Shown here: one piece after another, positions 53,685 through 64,000 of the stretch
Position numbering within the stretch: position 1 is the first letter of the stretch
How the letters are laid out: every line of letters begins with the position of its first letter
NCBI GenBank assembly: GCA_963971575.1
Contig: OZ020611.1
Location: forward strand, 63,149,381-63,213,380
Source: Liopterus haemorrhoidalis
Taxonomy: Eukaryota > Arthropoda > Insecta > Coleoptera > Dytiscidae
Direction of reading: 5' to 3'
DNA: 64,000 bases
The notes under the pieces: generated by a model
What the model was told of the DNA's origin: nothing
The model's input: the letters and a program-made list of their open reading frames with translations, nothing else
Database searches by the model: none
Made by a program: the position numbers and the translations under genes

Positions 53685-54290
53685 TTCCATCAATACCTAA
53701 ATTCGGTGCATACTAACATTAAGTTTACTGTTGAACTGGAAGTTAAGCAACAAACTGCCTTTCCTAGATGTACTGATAATCAGAAATGGCAAGGGGGTTC
53801 TAGCAACCACGGTCTACAGAAAACCAACACACAGGACTATATCTTAATTTCAACTCATTCCATCATATGAGAGCTGTTACGCTGAGTCTAGTTAATAGAG
53901 CCAACGTAATTTGTTCCTCTAAGAGTTAAAAATTGAATTGAAGAACATCCATTCCACCTTACAGGACAATGGGTACAGTCATAAAATTATTAATGATGCC
54001 ATCAATCATAAGAAAAATGACGCACCTAGAACTGACGAAGTGAGATATGTCTCTATGCCTTATTATAAAGGAGTATTTGAGAAAATTGGTAAGATACTAA
54101 AGAAGCATAATATTCAAGTAGCCTTCAAATCGAGTTCAACTTTAAGATCTATTCTATTGTGTACGAAACCTAAATCTGTCCTAAACAAAAACTGTGTCTA
54201 CTCTATTCCTTGCCAGTGCGGGAAAAAATATATTGGCGAGACTTGCAGACCTTTGCATGTGAGGGTGAGATGCTGTCAGCCAAGCTAACA
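53685..54290 (+). pseudogene. Penelope-like element fragment with GIY-YIG endonuclease motif
   Basis: About 53685-53760 repeats the RT part KLQEFHQYLN, NIKFTVELEV (the same region as the minus-strand fragment, inverted). After a degraded thumb segment, 53938-54288 gives an open frame: KNIHSTLQDNGYSHKIINDA, VFEKIGKILKKHNIQVAFKS, then CVYSIPCQCGKKYIGETCRP (GIY-YIG-type motif VYxIPCxCGxxYIGETxR, with the CxC of this family), and LHVRVR before the frame breaks. The catalytic endonuclease is cut short. The 3' terminal region follows at 54481. Confidence 0.88.
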
Positions 54291-54480
54291 TAGAATTTCC
54301 TCAACTCTGGCTTTCTATTATCCACAATAACTTTTCTAATCCTCAGGTCACTAAACCGGTAACAAACAACTCATTACCACACAATAATGTGACAAAACCT
54401 TAATCCGGTCGTTAATCGTCCGCAGGTAGTCCCGTCGTTATCTATAGTTGACCCCAACCAATAGCAACACACTATAATTT

Positions 54481-54660
54481 ATCACTTATCGTGATCGTTG
54501 AAGACGGAAACAGATTGTTGAGCAGTTTCCGAAACGTCGGAAAATATTTTATGTACTCATGAAGTATTATATCTTTTTGATAGTAATACTCATTATATTG
54601 TACTATTCTAGCCTAGTTCTATCAGCAATGGCAAACGTCCAAAATAGCGGTGTCCGCATT
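54481..54660 (+). repeat. Penelope-type 3' terminal sequence, copy 2, with hammerhead-like core
   Basis: Matches 47645-47822 and follows the GIY-YIG fragment in the same orientation. The core at 54495-54541 reads TTGAAGA (54498-54504; first C changed to T), C, GGAAAC paired with GTTTCC, GAAAC-GTC (54531-54538). The stem I bases after GTC (GGA) do not pair with TCG, so this copy looks decayed. The start of the 54559-54798 frame lies in it and is not credited. Confidence 0.6.
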
Positions 54661-54887
54661 AATATTGGACCATTGCAAAATAATTTCAAAGAATTTCATT
54701 TGATCGAAGATTTTGTGTATTATGAATTGAGCACTTTCATAAAACTGTTCATGATAAAAAACAATAATTACGAATTAAACGTACCGAGCGCTCTCTGAAA
54801 CTCACTCCGTGTCAACCAAAGCCATACTGAAGCCAACTAAAAACGAAATGGCGCCGAATCTTAGCGGGTGATATGTGCACATATTTG

Positions 54888-54910
54888 TTACTTTCTGGAC
54901 AACCCTCGTA
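54888..54910. mobile_element. Mariner right TIR, isolated
   Basis: The complement reads TACGAGGGTTGTCCAGAAAG followed by TAAC, a standard mariner TIR of the ACGAGGG type, with the adjoining TA. No transposase or left end belongs to it here, so it is a terminal remnant. Confidence 0.6.
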
Positions 54911-55189
54911 GTTGCGTTTCATACAGTATGCAATATGTACCTGAATGTGCCATAAATACTATTGCAACTTTGTACAGACCTATTGGGACAATTTATTTTT
55001 CTGCATCAGAATAATAACACAGGACAGTTACAGGACAGTTACAGGACAGTTTATGTTTATACTCTACCACAGTGTACATAGTTTAAAATAATTGAAATTA
55101 TTAATCATAGAATGGGGCATATAGAAAATTTAAATATAGATTTGTCAAATACAAATGTTATATTTTTAAAACGTTACAGCCACTTCGTA

Positions 55190-56075
55190 TCAGTAGAATG
55201 TTTCTGTATCGAGTTGTCAAGTTATTCGAGGAGACTGGTGGGATAGCTGATAGCTAGAAATCAGGTAGACCAAGAACTGTTCGTACGCCGGAAGTTGTTG
55301 AGGCAGCCTATGCTAGAATTCGCCGCAACCCGTTGAGAAAACTTAAAATCTTAACTAGCGGAATAAAAATTTCAAGAAGATGACCTAAAAGGTGACCTAC
55401 AGCTTGGTGTCTACAGTCGGCATAAAAAAGAAGAAGAAGAAGAAAGAAAAAAAAAGAAAAGGTGAAGCGACTATTAGCGCGATACACGAATGGCAGTTAT
55501 CGTCAATCCTTTTTACGGACGGAACATTTTGACAGTTAAAGAAAGTTCCAATAAACAAAATAATAGAGTTTATGCTCGGTCATCATTAAAATCAAGTCGA
55601 TTTGTTCAGAGGGTTGAAAGAGGTCATTGTCTCGCATCTGTAATGGTTTGGTGGGGAGTCAACTATGAAGGCGTGATGAAGCTCCTTGAAAAAGAAGTAC
55701 AAATATCGGCCAAAATGTCCCAAGAAATGGTTCTTGACAATGTCATAAAACCTGTTAGTACGACTTTATTTAATAATAAGGCATGGACCTTTCAACAAGA
55801 TTCAGCGCACGCTCATAAAGTAAAAACCAAGCAAAGATGGCTCGAGATAAACGAATCATCACTGCAGAAGAATGGCCGTCTAAAAGTCCCGACTTAATCC
55901 ACCGGACTATAAATTATGGTCAATTCTAGAGGGCATAAGTTAGAAACCCAAAATAAGTCCTTGAAAAAATCTCTGTCGGTAGCTGTGGCCAATTTTACAA
56001 GAGAGGTGGTGCGTATTGCAATTGATTAGTGGCTGAACACATTAAAGTTCTGTATGAACGTAAATGGTGGACATT
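55190..56075 (+). pseudogene. maT-type (DD37D) mariner transposase pseudogene
   Basis: From about 55205: VVKLFEETGGIADS, then KSGRPRTVRTPEVVEAAYAR and IRRNPLRKLKIL (second HTH). The open frame at 55490-55897 contains RVYARSS, ASVMVWWGVNYEGV, and TFQQDSAHAHKVKTKQRWLE (second catalytic Asp). Then, frameshifted, SPDLIHR and GACTATAAATTATGG, encoding DYKLW (third Asp); family spacing would be 37 residues. It ends near 56075 with NGGHF and a stop. The first Asp region is lost in a GAA-rich insertion at about 55430-55463. Dead. Confidence 0.85.
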
Positions 56076-57004
56076 TTGAGTGACTGATTTTTTAATATAT
56101 CACATATCATTATCAAAATAATCCTATAAAATTATATACTTAAAATTAAAAAACTCGTTTCTGTTACTTTGATAAATTCTTAAAACTTTGTAACATTATT
56201 TTTGGCAAGATTTGTATACCTAGTATGCAATAAACCATAAAAAATTAACTAAAATCTCATAAAATTTGGTGATTACATTTTATGAATGATTAAATTATAT
56301 TTGAAATGAAGCGGAAATTGCAATGTGAGCATTATTATATACCTTTCGATATGATCAGCTGACATTTTCGAATAAATTGAAGTAATATAACCAGGGTTTT
56401 CAAATAAGTACCCTCTCTTCAAGTTGCTCGAATACAAACTTTGTTTATGAGTTGCTTGTATTCACAAATTATGCTCTATGAACTATATTTTGACTTGGAA
56501 AATGTACTACTGCATAAGTGTTAGTTCCTTTATATTTCCAATACACGATACTTCATTTCGCAACTTATATATTTTCATAAAGAAAACTGAAATGGAATTG
56601 AAAAAATATAGCAGAATAAAGAAGGGAAAAACAAATGATTTTAAGTGCGAATTTTTATACATTTCAGGATTTCGTAGGTAGCTAATGTCAATATTTATGA
56701 CTATAAACACAATACATATAAAAGCCACGTATCGTCGTTTGAGGAACGTTCGAGGTAAGAATCGGGAGTGCGGCGGTTAGACTTCTCCCAGAAGCAGTGC
56801 TGAGATGCACACTGCATGTATCTAATATTTGCTAAACGGTCCGTGGATATTAAATCGAGACCTTATTTGTCTAACTTTTAGAAGCTTCCTCACTTCTAGG
56901 ACTATTATATTCTTACTAGAAATTATACGAATACGAATATTTTATTTAAAATAATAAAATGAAAACCGCCACAGATTTTTATTCATTTTATTTTACGTGT
57001 TAGA
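56076..57004. other. No gene seen
   Basis: The frames at 56478-56681 (plus) and 56507-56728 (minus) are complementary and without motif. Part of this may be old mariner UTR if 53254 and 57871 are the ends of one element. Confidence 0.35.
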
Positions 57005-57795
57005 AATATCGACATATCGACGATCGACGAGTGACTAAACGCGAGACAGTTGTGTCTGCGGGTATCTCAACCGAAGGGGTGCTCAACATTTTGCATGAAT
57101 ATTTGGGAATGATGAAGCCAGATGAGTGCCGTATTTGCTCTCAGTCGACAACAAACGCGATCGTTTGAGCATTTCGAAGGAATGTTTGGCGATATTCAAC
57201 CACGATAAGAAGGACTTTTTGCACAGTTTCGTAACCGTGGACGAAACATGGATCAATCACAGAGACCAACGAACAGTCGAACCAGTGGACTGCTCTTGGC
57301 GAATCGAACGTGAAGAAGGTTAAGGTAGGTCTGTTGGCCAACAAAGACATAGCCACCGTTTTTTGGGATGCGCACGGTATCATTCACATCGACTACCTGG
57401 AAAAGAGCAAAACGATCTCGGGCGTATATTATGCAGAGTTGTTGGACCGATTCTACTCCGATTTGAAGCGAAAGTAGCCGCATTTGGCGAAGAAAAAAGT
57501 GTTGTTCCACCAGAATAACACACCGATCCATAAGTGCGCAGTCGCAATGACAAAACTCCATGAATTGCGCTACGAATTGGTTCATCCACCATATTCGCCA
57601 GATTTGCTCCCCTGCAATTATTATTTATTTTCAAACTTGAAGAAATGGCTCGGTGGTAAGAGATTTGGGTCGAATGAGGAGGTCATTGCTGAAACAGAGG
57701 CCTATTTTGAGTGCTTCGAGGAAACGTATTATTCGGAGGGAATCGAAAAATTGGAGAATCTTTGGACGAACTGTATAGTTCTAAAAGAAGACTAA
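57005..57795 (+). pseudogene. Mariner transposase pseudogene (DD34D) lacking its N-terminus
   Basis: From about 57007: DDRRVTKRETVVSAGIST, GVLNILHEYLGMMK, then 57126-57320 with LLSVDNKRDRLSISKECL and HSFVTVDETWINHR (first catalytic Asp). After a frameshift: GLLANKDIATVFWDAHGII and YYAELLDRFYSDLKRK, then a stop at about 57477. 57484-57795 gives KVLFHQNNTPIHKC (second Asp changed to Asn) and PPYSPDLLPCNYYLFSNLKK (third Asp changed to Asn). The C-terminus is complete. Two of three catalytic residues are lost. The right TIR follows at 57830-57871. Confidence 0.92.
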
Positions 57796-57829
57796 GTTGA
57801 AAAATAAATTGAGTTTTGCCTAAAAAGTT

Positions 57830-57871
57830 GTGTTTTCTTGCCTAGGCCGATTACTTTTCAACTGCCCCTCA
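57830..57871. mobile_element. Right TIR of the mariner
   Basis: The partner of 53254-53320; the complement reads TGAGGGGCAGTTGAAAAGTA. TA at 57872-57873. It is about 35 bp beyond the transposase stop, the normal spacing for mariner. Confidence 0.8.
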
Positions 57872-57971
57872 TACTTAACATTATTACAATATCAAGTATG
57901 TATTTAAGTTACACACACTGTGTTAATAAAATCCACAGCTTTAAGAATAAAGAATATCACAAGTCAATCTG

Positions 57972-58480
57972 ATGGTTGGTTTATATACGGAACAAGAATA
58001 TGGAATGGGAAATAAGAATAGTACACAAGAATAAAAAATATGAAACCGTTTATATCGGCCATAACATTTCGTCGCTACGCCTGCGTATTTGCGTTGGCCT
58101 GTGTTTAACGGTTGTCGTTTGACAGGTTGTTGTGTTTAATATAACCTTTAAAAAAATTCGTTTTCAGTAATATGGATTTAGAAGTAAATTTATTTGCTTG
58201 TGTTTCACACATTATATTGTTTTTTCCAACCTTCTGATCACAGCAAGAAAACATCTGTTGGACAAATTTTATTACGGCCGACATTTTGACCATTGTGCGC
58301 ATGCTTATCGTCTCTTATTCTTGGAATAAGAATAAAATGTTAAATGTTACCAACTTTTCTTATGTTTAAGTTAAATTTCATTCCTACATAAACCGATATA
58401 CGGCGCAGCCATGTTTTAACATCTTGTGTACTATTCTTATTTCCTATTCCTTATTCTTGTTCCATATATAAACCAACCAT
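57972..58480. mobile_element. TIR element with about 60-bp near-perfect ends
   Basis: Left ATGGTTGGTTTATATACGGA, right (complement) ATGGTTGGTTTATATATGGA, continuing through ACAAGAATA, GGAAATAAGAATAGTACACA and AGA. The ends repeat AAGAATA-type motifs. The interior has palindromic CGTCTCTTATTCTTGGAATA-like sequence. Non-coding, 509 bp. The low divergence between ends suggests recent activity. The target duplication is not resolved. Confidence 0.85.
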
Positions 58481-59717
58481 GACATATTAATCATATATGC
58501 CTGAATGCTGATTCGGCATATAAACAATTATGATGTCCATACGGCCAATAGCAGCAAAATAATCTTAATTTTTACTTAATAATAATTAAAACTAGTCAAA
58601 ACTCTTCATAAATAAAATTGTTGTTTTTCATTAATATATATGATTATCATACATAAAATTAACAAAAAAATACAAATTCGCGTATTAATTCAATGAAAAT
58701 GCTTGATGTTTAGAAATATTTAATTTTTAAGAATTATTACTAACTTTGTGACGTAATTCCTCTGATATCTTGGATCACCTAAATGCGCAAATAGTCATTG
58801 TTACTGCGACTAGCATTACTAACTATATTTATCACCCTGAATATTTTAAAATTGCTAAATATTCATTGAAATAAATACAAATATATTAATGATTGAATAT
58901 ATATTTACTGAATAAATACAAGTGTATTAAAACAAATTACAATTATAATATTCAAACAAATTAAATTTAACGACCTTTACAAATTGAAACGAAATGAAAT
59001 GTAGATATATATTGCAAGTAAATCGTACAAACAAAAACATCACCGTAATATATGCGCCTAGTGTGTGTGGTGTGGTGCGGTATACAATACATGAATAGTC
59101 AGGGGGAAAACGTACCTATTCTTATTTGATTAACTGTCGTATTCATAAGTTTTCCTTTCTAGTTTAAACTTTTGACCTGCTGCTTGTTACTTCACACCTA
59201 TCTACATATATATTACCACTCGGCAAACAGGAATACATTACGTCTCTTACATAAGTAAATGCATCTTTTTAAACGCTAATAAGTCATTTTCATTTTCTTC
59301 AGGGACTATAATTGCTGGATAATTGAAGCCATATTGTTTACTAAAAGAAGTAATTAAAAACAAAATTAATATTTAACCCTTTCGCCCCCAATGTTGTTTC
59401 TCTAGTTCAAATAAAGTAATTTGAATAGCATTTTTGTTTTATCTATCTATCTATTTATTTATATCTCTATGCATCAGGTCGTCAAGGACGAAATTTGTAG
59501 TTAATAATATTGACAACTTTAACAGCTTATTATTTAACATTGACTTAATATTTTACCGTTCTTTTTTTTTTGTTGGAAAGTTACACATCTCGCCTATTTA
59601 AAGAAATCATTGTATGCTCTTAAAAATATCATAAACTTTTTTTTTAAATTAATTTTGTTGAAATTGGAACGGTCAAAAATTCGCATTATTATGAATTATG
59701 AGTTCTTATGAATTATA
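58481..59717. other. AT-rich interval, no gene
   Basis: No recognised features apart from short AT repeats. Confidence 0.45.
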
Positions 59718-61250
59718 TAATAATAATAATATTTATTCGTGTTAAATACAGGACAACATGCTTACGCAAGTCAAAAGTTAAAAGTTATAAAATTGAATAA
59801 TACAATACAACAGATTAAAATATTAGTTTCAAGTCAAAGTAATAAAAATACATAATAAAAATAAATATAAAAATAAAAGAAAAATAAATAAATAAGAACA
59901 TTATAATTATGACAAATTTACAAATAGATGCAACAGAGATATATAAAATTAAATTAAAACAAGTCAGAATTTACATGGATTTCAAAGCATATTCATATCA
60001 TCAGTAAGAAATTCTTCATAGCTATAGAATGCTTTATTCTTAAGAAAAGATTTTAATCTTTTTTAAAGGTGTTAAGTGGCAAACATTTAATGGTTTCAGG
60101 TAATATATTGAAGAACTGAATGCAATAGTAGTTAATAGAGTATCTTGCACTATTGACTCTAACAAATGATGGCCTGATTAGGTGTTTACCTCTTGTTCCA
60201 TAGCTATGAATTTGTTCCTGGCAAATGAAATTATCTCTGTTTATATGTATGTGTATTAGGCAGTGCAATATATATAGTGACGGTAATGTCAATAGTTCTA
60301 AAATTCTAAAATGTTGTCGGCAATCTTGTCTGTACTTCAGTCCACAAATCACTCTAATAACTCGCCGTTGTAATCTTACTAGCCGTAATATGTTTTCTGT
60401 ATATAATCCTGCACCTATTTCTAAGATTTTTATTAATGTGAGTGGGATTTTGCAAATAATGTTCTTGGGCTAGTTGAGCTATATTTCTTAAGAATTTTAT
60501 GTCTTCGTTGAACCAGTGAATTTTATTGTCAGTTTTCTGTCTCATTCTTTTTTCTGGAAACTCTCAAAATCATTCTCACAGTCGGATTTATCATCATTTT
60601 CAAAATTCCACTCAACCAAAGATAATTCATAATAGAATTTTATCAGTCCTTCATTTGTAATTGGCCGAGAAATATTAGAAGTGTCATTTAAAGGGGCATG
60701 AACCGTTTGGGTAACCTTCCTGTATAATCCAACACCGCTGTGATCGGAGAAGGAATATTTACTCTAAAAACATTGTCACTATCGGTAGATGATGTTACGA
60801 ATATATTATCCAAACAGTTTCTGCCTCTTGTGCTGAAAGTCACCAATTTTTGCAAGTTGAAAGCCCGTAAGGTGTCATAAACCAATAGCGCATCAGACTC
60901 ATCTTTATTAAATTTTACATTAAAATCACCTCCTACGATGATATCGTAGCAGGGATTTATAATGCGTAATGCATTGTCTATGATTTCTAAAAAATGTTTT
61001 AAATTACCATATGGCGATCTGTATAGATTAATAATAACCGTTTTTATTGAGTGAAACTGAATTGCTAATATTTCACAATCTTTTTCAACAGATAAGTTGT
61101 TAATATGTTCTAAGATTTTATAGTCCAACTTTGACAATAGGGATGTATTTATATAAATAACAACTCCACCATTTTTATGGAACTACGGCATCGCAGAATC
61201 TAACGAATCATCTAATGATTTATGAGATTCACATAAAAAGATAATCTTAG
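59718..61250 (-). mobile_element. Jockey/CR1-type LINE with internal deletion
   Basis: Minus strand. 60688-61137 (with a start extending to about 61250) is an AP-type endonuclease domain: GGVVIYINTS at about 61160, VIINLYRSPYGN, then IIVGGDFNVKF (catalytic DFN motif), LDNIFVTSS. After a short linker, 60354-60545 (KIHWFNEDIKFLRNI) and 60053-60352 (CGLKYRQDCRQHFRIL, LPSLYILHCLIHIH, RVNSARYSINYYCIQFFNIL) are the regions before and after the RT. The RT itself is almost wholly deleted. The 3' UTR ends near 59718 in an (ATT)n-type tail. Probably a deletion derivative mobilised before decay. Confidence 0.85.
60688..61137 (-). pseudogene. LINE AP-endonuclease domain, open frame
   Basis: 149 codons, open. 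Motifs in order: CEILAIQFHSIKTVIINLYR (strand and loop before the active site), HFLEIIDNALRI, YDIIVGGDFNVKFN (catalytic Asp-Phe-Asn), TFSTRGRNCLDNIFVTSS (the usual TRxxxxxLDxIxxN/S motif), then the degenerate FRVNIPSPITAVLDYTG in place of the SDHxxI motif, so the final catalytic histidine is lost. It would have nicked target DNA for target-primed reverse transcription. Confidence 0.85.
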
Positions 61251-62265
61251 TGGAATAGTTGAATGAATAAATCGCAAGTCATGTTATTATAGTTTATTCT
61301 GTTTATTCTAACAAATTAATAATATAGTGAACAATGTATAAAAATAGAAATCCACATTCATGAATATATAATTTATGTAATAAACTTGCAAGGTTTAATA
61401 TGATTATCCATTTAGTTGCACTTATTACACTGTGTGAACTAAACTGACAGCAGCGACGTTAAAATCAAAATTAGGTCACTGAAAACGTGACAACCGCCAA
61501 ACATTACTACTCAAAATTCTACAACTTTACATGAACTTCTTAAGGAATATTACTTTGTATTAGTTTTGTCTACAATTCTGACGGTTTACTTAATTAACTA
61601 TCATTCTGCTAGAAATAGATGCATTATGTGGTAAGCAAATAAACAGTTTCATGTTTAGGGATATTATTTAGGTACTACGTTGATTAATAATCTTCTTTGT
61701 ACTATACTCCAGTGAAGCACTGGGCGCTATAAGGCATTTTTCGAAGCATTTTGTAACGTTTTAAAAGACAATTTTTATTTTATGAAAAAAATTTAAAAGT
61801 TTACGCGAATGTACAGCAGCCTACTTCATAAAATAAGACAATATCGCATAAATTTCGGTAACCATGATTACTCAATAATATACAAGTATCAAACTTATTT
61901 TAATAAACAAATCTTATTTTCATTCCTGAAAACCATTTGTACGTGGACAGACCTTCATTCTCAACAGAATAATAGTCGTATACTGTGAAAAGTATAGATA
62001 TTTTACAGACCTTTGAAGGGATTTTTTCTTTTTTTTGAGAACGTAAAGGAAAAAAAACATTGAGTTCCTACGATTAAATCGGATAAATTGCCACAAAACA
62101 AATTTCTCTAAAGGTAAAAATTAGACTTATTATATTGTATTACTTGTATATTTTTGTATAATTGTATGTGACATTTAAAACGCAAGCATTTACCGAAATT
62201 TAATGGATATGATCTTATTTTAGGCTCTCCTTCCCATTCGTTCTCCGTCCCAGTATTTCTCCTTT

Positions 62266-62296
62266 CCCCCCCCCCCTCTCTCTCTCTCTCTCTCTT
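62266..62296. repeat. C tract plus (CT)n microsatellite
   Basis: Eleven C followed by about ten CT units. Confidence 0.95.
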
Positions 62297-62488
62297 GATG
62301 CGTCGCAGGAAATATCCAGAGCCAGTTTACGGCATTGGCGTACTGGTTTCGATAATTTGGGGCCGGACGTACCGAGCATCGGAAGAAGGTTGGAGAGAAG
62401 AAAGGTTTTAAAATCCAGATAAGCCATTAAAAAAATTATTACGTTGTTGCTTACATATTAATATTATTTTTCTAATTTTGGATATTAG

Positions 62489-62514
62489 TTATATATATAT
62501 ATATATATATATAT
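62489..62514. repeat. (TA)n microsatellite
   Basis: About 13 uninterrupted TA units. Confidence 0.95.
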
Positions 62515-62702
62515 TTTTACGTTAGATTTAGATCGGAATGTGTAGGAATTCCGTGGCGCTGGTCGACCAACCCGGGAAAATTTTGTAATCCAGCGAATTA
62601 TGATAAAATCGTTTTGACCAAATTTACCTTTAATTAAGATTTTGTGTTTTGTTTTGGTATTTCTATGATATAATGATTCTAAATTTGTTTTGATATTTAT
62701 AT

Positions 62703-63210
62703 ATATTTTTTACTTGCCCGACCTTAATATATAAGGGGCAAGTATTGTAATCGCGAAAATTTTTGATGTCGAGATTTTGACTGATGACCACGTTTCATGG
62801 TCCAGGGAATCCAAAAAACATATTTTCGAAGTGCCGTCCGTATGTGTGTGTGTCTGTGTGTGTATCTGTGTGTGTGCTGTGTGTCTGTGTGTATACACGA
62901 TAACTCAAAAACGGTTTAACTTAAAGAGTTCGTTCTGGTACTAAAAAATTCTCCTAATAATTGAGAAGAACCCTATTGTTTTTTTTATTAAAATCCGAAA
63001 CCGGAAACGGAAGTTATTAAACTTTAAAAATTTTAAAAAATTCGTAACTAGTAAACCAAGCCTTGGACAAAAAATTGTATAGGACATAATTTGATGTATT
63101 CTTGAAGATTTACCTAAATATTTTTTTAAATTAAAAAAAAAAAAAATATATGTATTTTTTTTTGAGAGGGCAAGTCTAGCGGAGGTCTCCCTTCGCCACT
63201 GGTTTTACTT
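62703..63210 (+). repeat. Family C repeat, copy 2
   Basis: Full-length match to 36106-36570: the same start (TTACTTGCCCGACCTTAATA, then GGGGCAAGT hairpin), the same body with a longer (TG)n/(TGTGTC)n tract at about 62843-62892, and the same end (AGGGCAAGTCTAGCGGAGGT, CTTCGCCACTGG). The frame at 62710-62898 is the (TG)n tract. The two copies together show both ends. Confidence 0.8.
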
Positions 63211-64000
63211 TTCAATTGGCAATCTAAATAAATTTTATTGTTTTGTTATTTACTATATTCAGTGTTATTGTCTTATATCCCAAATACCTCATTTTAGGTT
63301 AGCTTTCGCCTAGCGACACTGATTTAGTCAGTCTTCATTAAAACCTAGTCTGTGCGTGGGATCTATTGGTGGGTCCCAATTATTTTATTTCAGACCAATT
63401 GGTGCCCTTTTAATTTCTTTTTTATATTGTTATTTTGATTTTGAATCGCACGACCGTCTTGGATGTTTAAAAGCTAGCTACCGGACTAATTAAACATATA
63501 GCTGGTGAATTATAGGTCACAATTTCAGGGCCTAAAGTAAAATATTAATAATTTGACGAAACCTTTTTGGCAAAGTTTTATTATACGTATGGTGCTAGAT
63601 AAGTTCTGCGGTGCGTTAATATAAACAAACAGCGATATATAAACAATAATATAAACAATTTTATTTTTCTATCCAGTCTGTATTGAGATTTTGTTTCATA
63701 AAGTCGAAAAAATGCTGCCCATGTCGAGACGAGATTATTGGACAATAATTTTGCACCTATACATTTTAAACCTTAATCCTACAAATAGAAACATACATGG
63801 CGACACTAGGATTCGAACACGTCACTATAATGACCATTACACAATGGTGACCAGCACAATAACTATTTGATGGAACGCATTTTGGACGTAACGTAGGGTA
63901 CTCTTGTATTTTAAGATTGTTAGTTTTGTATAGTGTTGTGCCGGAGCTCCGTATCCGTATCCGCGGATGATCCATACAAAATAAAAATCCGTATCCGCGT
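63211..64000. other. No gene; tRNA-like fragment at 63796-63855
   Basis: On the minus strand GTGTAATGGTCATTATAGTG (A-box-like) is followed after about 10 nt by GTGTTCGAATCCTAGTG (B box). The anticodon arm is missing, so this is a deleted tRNA-derived fragment rather than a gene. The window ends in repeated CCGTATCC motifs (about 63950-64000) that may be a transposon end. Confidence 0.4.

Larger units (their letters stand above)
61251..62702. other. AT-rich interval with simple repeats, no gene
   Basis: Contains a C run and (CT)n at 62266-62296 and (TA)n at 62489-62514. The minus-strand frame at 62215-62427 crosses the (CT)n tract (RERERER) and has no motif. The less AT-rich stretch at 62297-62420 is unassigned. 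Confidence 0.5.

Noticed and set aside
62710..62898. Frame with HTHRHTAHTQIHTQTHTH
   Set aside because: Translation of the (TG)n tract in family C.
63290..63420. LTR retroelement primer-binding site (ATTGGTGCCC)
   Set aside because: No LTR pair or gag/pol sequence found around it.
1..64000. Bacterial-type operons, rRNA genes, origins or attachment sites
   Set aside because: No ribosome-binding-site spaced gene clusters, no rRNA-like sequence and no prophage or plasmid genes; the window is eukaryotic.

Overview
This window looks like a piece of a large, AT-rich, transposon-packed arthropod (most likely insect) nuclear genome. The reasons are long AT-rich stretches without genes, many decayed Tc1/mariner, hAT, PIF/Harbinger and pogo-like DNA transposons, 5'-truncated non-LTR retrotransposons of insect types, a Penelope-like element, and no bacterial gene organisation. 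Every recognisable long reading frame is transposon-derived. The one stretch that reads like a host gene is a spliced-type terminal exon on the minus strand at 3078-3258, coding for about 58 residues that end at a TAA. I could not name its family. None of the transposase or reverse transcriptase genes is intact.

Layout. 1-5.8 kb: a SINE-like repeat, a small MITE in a DDE transposase relic, the host exon with its probable 3' UTR, a 231-bp hAT MITE with a perfect 8-bp target duplication, and a fold-back element. 5.8-19.1 kb: two copies (7.2 and 17.5 kb) of a TIR-bearing repeat called family A here, each with a different tRNA-like segment at the same internal position; an RTE-like LINE; a complete but dead mariner; further mariner, Tc1-like and LINE fragments; and a 2.9-kb hAT element that hosts several of these. 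19.1-28 kb: Harbinger-type elements, a Tigger-type MITE, a hAT transposase fragment, a LINE 3' end, and a Tc1 element inserted into a pogo-type element. 28-38 kb: a second MITE copy, an RNase H-bearing LINE remnant, four hAT-type elements, and a nested stack at 31.66-33.70 kb (SINE, hAT MITE and DD41D mariner inside a long inverted-repeat element). 38-49 kb: a 0.86-kb minisatellite with a short relative at 39.9 kb, two mariner-related structures, Harbinger-type elements (one with a MADF-domain fragment), and Penelope-type 3' sequence. 49-64 kb: a Tc1 pseudogene, two head-to-head Penelope fragments, a maT-type (DD37D) pseudogene, a mariner whose terminal repeats lie 4.6 kb apart, a further TIR element, a Jockey/CR1-type LINE, and family C repeats.

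The genes do not form a pathway; the window is a record of layered insertions. The points most worth following up are the tRNA-like segments carried by family A, three hammerhead-ribozyme-like cores (two in Penelope-type 3' sequence), a group of TIR elements whose ends carry arrays of family-specific short motifs, and the host exon. All calls were made by eye; no alignments, folding or database searches were run.
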